The notes below the pieces were generated by a model, which was not told the DNA's origin, searched no databases, and saw only the letters and a list, made by a program, of their open reading frames with translations. Of a stretch of DNA of 64,000 bases, positions 58,672 through 64,000 are shown one piece after another. This DNA is from Trileptium ribeirensis. Taxonomy: Eukaryota > Nematoda > Enoplea > Enoplida > Thoracostomopsidae. Every line of letters begins with the position of its first letter. The first letter of the stretch is position 1. The DNA lies in NCBI GenBank assembly GCA_030248225.1, contig JASANE010007161.1, positions 1 to 64,000 of the forward strand. Reading direction: 5' to 3'. The translations under genes were made by a program, and so were the position numbers.

Positions 58672-59500
58672 ATGCCTGTTACTCGTACAACATCTGATGT
58701 ACAAAGTGATGATATTATCTGCTCGCATGCAGAATGTGGTTGCTCAATCAATGTTGCCGCTGGCGATCAATATGTTATGTGTAGCCTTTGTAAACTCCAC
58801 TTTCATAACTCATGTGGCAATGTAACTCAAGCGCTTCATCGTGAACTAAACAAACCTTCAAGTCAGGTATTTTGGACCTGTATCCTTTGCAAGCCAACTG
58901 TCAAGGATATGTTAAATGGCATAAGCGTCAATTCAGCAAAAATTGATGATCTAACTCAAAAGCTTGCCCATCTCACCGACCTTGTAACAAATCTCACGAC
59001 AATCGGGGGTTCTTGCATCCAGGGATCGGGAGGGGGGCGGTACCACTAGCGCCGACCCCATCAACGATCCTAGGATTATCACCTCAGTATTATCTGAACT
59101 CAACGACCGAAAGTCTCGAGAAACCAATCTCATTATTTTCAACTTAGATGGTGGTCAAGCTTCTGATTCCGATATCTTTGATCAGTTGTTGCTTGCCACG
59201 GATACAGAGCCAAACAGTGTATCGGTTAAAAAGGTATTTAGGGTTGGTAAAGATGAGGCTGGTAAAACTCGACCTCTAAAAGTAATTTTCAACTCGTCTG
59301 CTGACCCGTTTAAAGTTTTGAGAAATGCAAGTAACTTGAGAAATTGTACGGATATGCGCTTCAAGAAATGTAGTATAAAACGTGATTTAACAATAAAACA
59401 ACGTGACGAGGAACGTAAGTTATATAATGAGTTCAAAATCAGGCTTGCTGCTGGAGAAAATATTCGAATACATCGTGGTAAAATTGTTTCAAAAAACTGA
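58672..59500 (+). pseudogene. LINE ORF1 (PHD finger plus RRM-like), one frameshift
   Basis: The start MPVTRTTSDVQSDDIICSHA leads into a PHD-type finger (HAECGC, VMCSLCKLHFHNSCGN, FWTCILCKP), then a possible coiled coil (KIDDLTQKLAHLTDLVTNL). The frame breaks at a G-run near 59030. The next frame reads SELNDRKSRETNLIIFNL, VKKVFRVGKDEAGKTRPLKV and CSIKRDLTIKQRDEERKLYN to IHRGKIVSKN and a stop at 59500, the RRM-like RNA-binding part common in CR1/L2-type ORF1 proteins. It would coat the LINE RNA. Confidence 0.8.
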
Positions 59501-59530
59501 GTAGTCATGTCCTCGCAACAAACATTTCAT

Positions 59531-59640
59531 TAACTCAATCAATTAGCAATGATGCAATCATTTCTTCATCTCAATCAACTAGCAATGATGCGAACATTTT
59601 ATCAACTCAATCAATTAGCAATGATGTAAATATTTCAAAT
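59531..59640 (+). repeat. Three short direct repeats at the start of LINE ORF2
   Basis: TCAATCAATTAGCAATGATG-like units at about 59536, 59573 and 59608, encoding QSISNDAxI-like repeats before the endonuclease domain. Confidence 0.65.
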
Positions 59641-59643
59641 TTT

Positions 59644-60396
59644 TTGCCAACTCGCCACAGATGTGTTTTGTATAATGCTCAGTCTGTTCTGGCTAAAATT
59701 GACAATCTGCGAATGATTTGCTTTAAAATCGAACCTGGAATCGTTATGATTACAGAATCATGGTGCAATGACAATGTTTCTGTCGCGGAAGTATCAATTA
59801 CCAATTATAAGTGTTATAGAAGCGATCGTAGTACGCGTGGTGGGGGGTTCTGCTATATATTCATTCTTCCATAAATTCATATGTAGCTAACATCGACACC
59901 TCACTCCACCCGGACGCTGTTGCTTGTATCTGTGAATTTGGTTCATTCAAAGTTTTAACTATGTGTGTTTACCGTGCGCCTAATAGTGTTGACAATGATG
60001 TATCATTTCTTGCAATGCTTAATAATTTAATCAACTTCGACTGCATTTTACTAGGTGGCGATTTTAACTATCAATTGGATTGACTATTCGTGGCCTCCGC
60101 CAATGGATAATTTTATGGACATTATTTTGAAGAATTCGTTGTCACAGTTTGTATCTGAACCAACACGCTTCTCCAACATTCTTGATCTAATATGTTGCAA
60201 CAAACCAGAGCTTATCCATAAGACGGAAGTAGGTTGCCCGCTTGCTAACAGCGACCATTCTAGCGTCTGGTTTGAGATAAAATGTGACTCTAAATCTGCT
60301 TCACATAACAAACTATTTCATCGATGCTGGCGTCGTGTAGATTGGCTTAAGTTAACACGCACCTATCCGATAAGCTGTCCGATTACAACGTATTGA
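59644..60396 (+). pseudogene. LINE ORF2, endonuclease domain (frameshifted)
   Basis: RCVLYNAQSVLAKIDNLRM and IEPGIVMITESWCNDN are the N-terminal Asn and the Glu box of APE-type endonucleases. RSDRSTRGGG follows before a frame break at about 59850. GGDFN and, at about 60250, ANSDHSSVWFEI supply the later catalytic Asp/Asn and the SDH box. A further shift lies between GGDFNYQ and NWIDYSWP. This domain would nick the target DNA. Confidence 0.8.
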
Positions 60397-62359
60397 CTGT
60401 GGAAGACGGTTGGAAAACTCTGAAATATTCAATTCTGTCCGCAATTGAAAAATTTCGCACAATTGTGCCACGCAAACAATATAAACGACGCCCGGTTTGG
60501 GCAAATAACGATACATGGGCAGCCATAAAACGGCAAAGAAACGCCCATCGTGCTTACCAGCGTCCCAAAACTCATGCATCGTACCTGCATTATCGTCAAA
60601 TTACTAATTTAACTAACGCCGAAATATCTCGCGCAAAGTCAAGGTATCAAACAAATTTAGCTAATAAGCTAGGCAGTCATCACAAAAACTTTTGGTTCTA
60701 CACTCGTTCCCAGCTGAAACCGGAATCAGTCTGCGGCCCACTGCATTACAATAGAAGCTACATCTCGGATCCTCAAGTATGTGCTAATCTCTTCCACAAT
60801 TATTTCTCCAGTGTATTTTCAAACAATAATGAAACAGGTCCTCCGGTAATGCAGCAAACAACTTTACGGATTCAAACAGTGGAATTTGAAAGTATTGATG
60901 TGCTTAGGTTGTGTCAGGCTGTGAAGCTTGATTCGTCACCCGGTCCGGACAATATCCCCAATTGTGTTATAAAAAATTCTGCGATGGTGTTGGCAATACC
61001 ACCGTTTGAATTGTTTAAAATAATTTTTACGAACATATGCTTTCCCGGCCGATTGGTTGGAAGCAAATGTCATTCCGCTGTATAAAAAAGGTGCTCGTGA
61101 GGATGTTGGTAATTATAGACCTATTAGCTTAACCTATTAGGAAAATACTTGAAAAGCTTGTACAAAAGCAGCTAATTAGTTTCGTCGTAAATAATAATCT
61201 TTTTAATCTATCTCAATTTGGATTCATCCCGGGGTGTACAACAACACTCGAACTTCTGAATTTTTTGAACTTTGTCATTTCTGCAATCGATAACAACATC
61301 TTGGTGGATTGTATATACTTAGACATAGCCTAGCTAGGTTAATACGGCATCTGCGGTGACATTTATAATCTTATAAAAAAAATTTTTATCATCACGCAGT
61401 CAGCGAGTTGTGATAGGGGGCCATGCATCTCAACCAGCCTATGTACGTAGCGGTGTTCCGCAAGGAACAGTTCTAGCTCCTACTTTATTTTTATTCTACA
61501 TTGATGATTTTGATAAATACGTCAAATGTTTTGTCGGTAAATTTGCGGATGATACTCGAATCGCCCGCTGTCTGCGACGTACTGACTATGAAAATGATAC
61601 TAGACAGTTTCAGTCCGATATTTTAGCTTGTAATCAATGGGCTCATGACAATTTTTTACGATTTAACTCTGGAAAGAGTCAAGTTATTCACTTTGGGTTC
61701 AATAACCCACGTCATATTTATTACCTAGACAACTGTGTAATTGAAAGTGTGAGCATGGTAAATGAATTGGGTGTAATTATAGCGGATAATCTGAAATCGT
61801 CATCTCATACTATATCTATTGTTAAGTCTGCTTATAAAATATTGTTTACCATTTTACGTATCTTTAACCCGGTTACCAAATCTGTGTTTTACTGTTGTAT
61901 AAAAGTTTGGTGCGTTCTAAACTTGAATATGGCTGTGAGACATGGAGCCCCCATTTAACCCGGGACATTGACTTGGTTGAAAAAGTTCAGAGATTCGCAA
62001 CTAAACGGGTTCTTGAATTAGAGCGTCTCAGCTATGAGGACCGTCTTCTCCAGCTGGGTTTACAGAAATTGTCCTCTAGAAGATTTCGGCAAGACCTATT
62101 GTTTCTCTACAAACTCTTCCACGATCACTTCGCATTCGCTGCTACCGACATTGTAGTCTTGGCCAATGACTCAAGAACTAGGGGGCATCAGTTCAAGATA
62201 CGTCATCCATCTGTACCACGTCTGGATGCGGCAAAATACTTCTTCAGTTATCGCGTTGTGGATGCTTGGAATTCGCTACCATCAAGAGTGGTTACCGCCC
62301 CCTCCCTTTCCACCTTCAAGCGGCGGCTCCATGCCTCAGGCCATTTGCCAAATCTTTAA
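60393..62359 (+). pseudogene. LINE ORF2, reverse transcriptase (frameshifted)
   Basis: 60393-61085 holds the connector and RT start (AVKLDSSPGPDNIPNCVIKN). Around 61066-61135 another frame reads EANVIPLYKKGAREDVGNYR and PISLT. 61410-61958 has GVPQGTVLAPTLFLFYIDDF and the catalytic FADDTRI. 61895-62359 has the C-terminal tail (SLVRSKLEYGCETWSP, KVQRFATKRVLELERLSYED, VVDAWNSLPSRVV), ending KRRLHASGHLPNL and a stop. At least three frame changes. Confidence 0.85.
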
Positions 62360-62503
62360 TTGGTGCTGCCGTTCTTGCGCCTGTTTCAGGCTTTCTGCTT
62401 TGCCGCCGGTGTTAGCCACCGACATTCGCTACCATCAGTTGATTCAATTCAATTTTCATCTACATTGTTCATCGACGACTGGTGGTGGATCAAGGTAATC
62501 AAG

Positions 62504-63022
62504 GTATATTCATACTCAAGAATCTCGTCGGTCATTCCGGCTATTCGTACAGTCATTTGTTCTAATGGTCGTTTTTGTTGAGAATTTGAACCAGTGGTCC
62601 ATGATCCGTCATAATTGTTGTATGGTTTCCCAGACTGCTCGAATTGCTGCCAAACATTCTTGTTCCCTAATTGAGTATCGCGTTCCTTCATGTCGGTATT
62701 TGTTGCTACCATAATGGATTACATGTTCACTTCCCGCTTCATCTTCCTGAGCTAAGATGTATCCAATACCATGTTTACTTTCATCCATATATAGGATGAA
62801 CGGTTTGTATGGATCTGGATATCCCAATATCGTAGGTGTCGTCATTTTTGTCCTTATGGTATCGAATGCTTGTTGAGTTTCCTCCATCCACAATTGGCTA
62901 AATTTCGCCATTCTTGCTCGTTTATTTGAGATATCGTATAATGGTGCTGCTATCGTTCCATAATGAGGCACGAATTGTCTGTAATATCGGGTTAGACTAA
63001 GGAAACTTTTAAGTTGTATCAC
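62504..63022 (-). pseudogene. Gypsy-like RNase H, front part
   Basis: MIQLKSFLSLTRYYRQFVPH and AAPLYDISNK (RT thumb), then RNase H with PFILYMDESKHGIGYILAQ (catalytic Asp in MDES), HYGSNKYRHEGTRYSIREQE and CLAAIRAVWE. After 62609 a frameshift leads to TDHGPLVQILNKND and, in a third frame, RPLEQMTVRIAGMTDEILEY. The domain stops at the LINE insertion and resumes at 58618. Confidence 0.85.
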
Positions 63023-63031
63023 CGTTTTCGG

Positions 63032-63882
63032 TTATGAGAAATTCTGTATTTTCTCAATCTTTCCAGGGTCTGTTGATATCCCTTTATTTGGTACTATTAT
63101 GTATCCCAGAAATGGAATTTTTTCTTTTAAGAATTCACATTTCGATCCTTTTGTTTTAAGAATCGCTTCTCGTAATCGTTGTAGTATTTGTTTGATATCG
63201 TACAAATGATCCCAGAACGATGTCGAAAATATTATGATATCGTCTATGTAACATAGACATGATTCCATTAAAACGCCCATTTGTACTAACTGCATCATTC
63301 TTTGAAATGTTACAGGTGCGTTCGTCAATCTGAAGGACATGACAATGAATTCGAATAATCCTTCGTGACGCATGAATGCTGTCTTTACTTTGTCTTCTTC
63401 ATTCATTGATACTTGCCAGTATCCCGATTTGAGATCTAGAGTTGAGAAATACTTTGCTCCGCGTAGTGCGTCTAACATTTCATCAATTCTGGCATTGGAA
63501 AGCTGTATCTTTTCGTGACTGAGTTAAGCATTCTATAATCCGCCCAGAATCTTTTTGATCCGTCCTTCTTGTTGGTTAGGACGATTGGTGAAACCCAAGG
63601 GCAATATGATCTTCTGAGTACTCCTTGGACGAGCATTTCTTGTACTTGTTTGTTCGAGTGGTTTCGGTCCACATATGGTAGACGTCGTATTGGTTGTTGT
63701 ATAGGCTTTCCAACTGTGGCTTGAATATAATGTACCATTTGTGTGTTAATACCAATGTCGAAATCTGATTTCGAGAAGACGTCTTGATAATTGTGCAATA
63801 CAGTTGCTAAATATGCCTTCCCTTCTTCATCGGTAACCGATTTTTCCAAATCGATTTCGGCCCGTAGTACAATATTATTCAT
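63032..63882 (-). pseudogene. Gypsy-like reverse transcriptase (frameshifted near 63478)
   Basis: From 63882: VFSKSDFDIGINTQMVHYI, VQGVLRRSYCPWVSPIVLTN and WADYRMLNSVTKRYSFPMPE. The frame then changes to 63478-63032: LRGAKYFSTLDLKSGYWQVS (catalytic Asp in STLDL), LTNAPVTFQRMMQ, CLCYIDDIIIFSTSFWDHL (YIDD catalytic box) and FLGYIIVPNKGISTDP. Domain order and motifs are those of Ty3/gypsy RT. Upstream, 63999-63885 continues in another frame (QIKNPQTISMVVTEAQER) and leaves the window toward protease. Confidence 0.9.
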
Positions 63883-64000
63883 GTGCTACGTTTGGCGTTA
63901 ATTGTTCGATATAGAATAGCCGTTGTTCCATTTTTCGTTCCTGTGCTTCTGTTACCACCATCGATATTGTTTGTGGATTCTTTATTTGTATATCGCCAGT

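Larger units (their letters stand above)
58623..62503 (+). mobile_element. CR1-type LINE inserted in the gypsy-like element
   Basis: 3.9 kb, plus strand. ORF1 has a PHD finger and an RRM-like region; ORF2 has an apurinic-type endonuclease and an RT. The 3' tail ends in a short repeat (ATCAAGGTA, ATCAAGGTA), as CR1-group LINEs often do instead of poly(A). A 4-bp duplication GTAT flanks it. It is nearly full length but carries several frameshifts, so it is inactive though younger than its host element. Confidence 0.85.

Overview
This window reads as AT-rich, repeat-laden nuclear DNA of an invertebrate animal. The signs are a gene with short exons split by GT-AG introns of 1 to 12 kb, a Penelope-like retroelement, CR1-type LINEs with a PHD-finger ORF1, hAT and Ginger-type DNA transposons, tRNA-derived SINE-like pieces and no bacterial operon structure. 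I cannot name the phylum.

The one clear host gene lies on the minus strand between about 47.2 kb and 11.5 kb. Six exons (47222-47005, 42214-42067, 37880-37758, 25298-25124, 24002-23884, 11664-11531) join with matching phases into about 305 codons of a Golgi nucleotide-sugar transporter of the SLC35A2/A3 group, closest by eye to SLC35A3 (UDP-GlcNAc transporter). The last exon of roughly 20 codons was not found. Its introns hold most of the mobile DNA.

Layout. 1-3.7 kb (minus): Ty3/gypsy-like gag with zinc knuckle and aspartic protease, running off the left edge, with one in-frame UGA after the capsid. 3.7-11.5 kb: no recognisable gene. 11.7-12.4 kb: tandem repeat. 13.8-17.5 kb (plus): decayed Penelope-like element with a GIY-YIG endonuclease upstream of the reverse transcriptase, interrupted by a 1.2-kb hAT-like element and followed by a row of seven small hairpins. 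18-24 kb: decayed copies of that hAT-like family and a 178-bp tandem repeat. 30.15-32.6 kb (minus): an intact 610-codon integrase-OTU protease ORF of Ginger/GIN type between inverted arrays of a GGGGGACCGATTTTTAT-like motif. 32.9-35.9 kb: two more hAT-like copies. 38.5-39.8 kb: LINE remnant. 40.3-44.1 kb: G-rich repeat families. 45-46.2 kb: SINE-like and LINE pieces. 47.4-51.9 kb: a tandem repeat, then a transposase-bearing hAT relic and two hAT-like short elements side by side in TA tracts. 52.4-56.2 kb (minus): decayed, lysine/glutamate-rich unknown ORF region. 56.4-64 kb (minus): a second gypsy-like pol (RT, RNase H, integrase and a PHD finger) broken by a 3.9-kb plus-strand CR1-type LINE inserted within the RNase H with a 4-bp target duplication.

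Nearly every mobile-element ORF here carries stops or frameshifts. The integrase-OTU ORF is the exception, which makes it the most interesting single object in the window.
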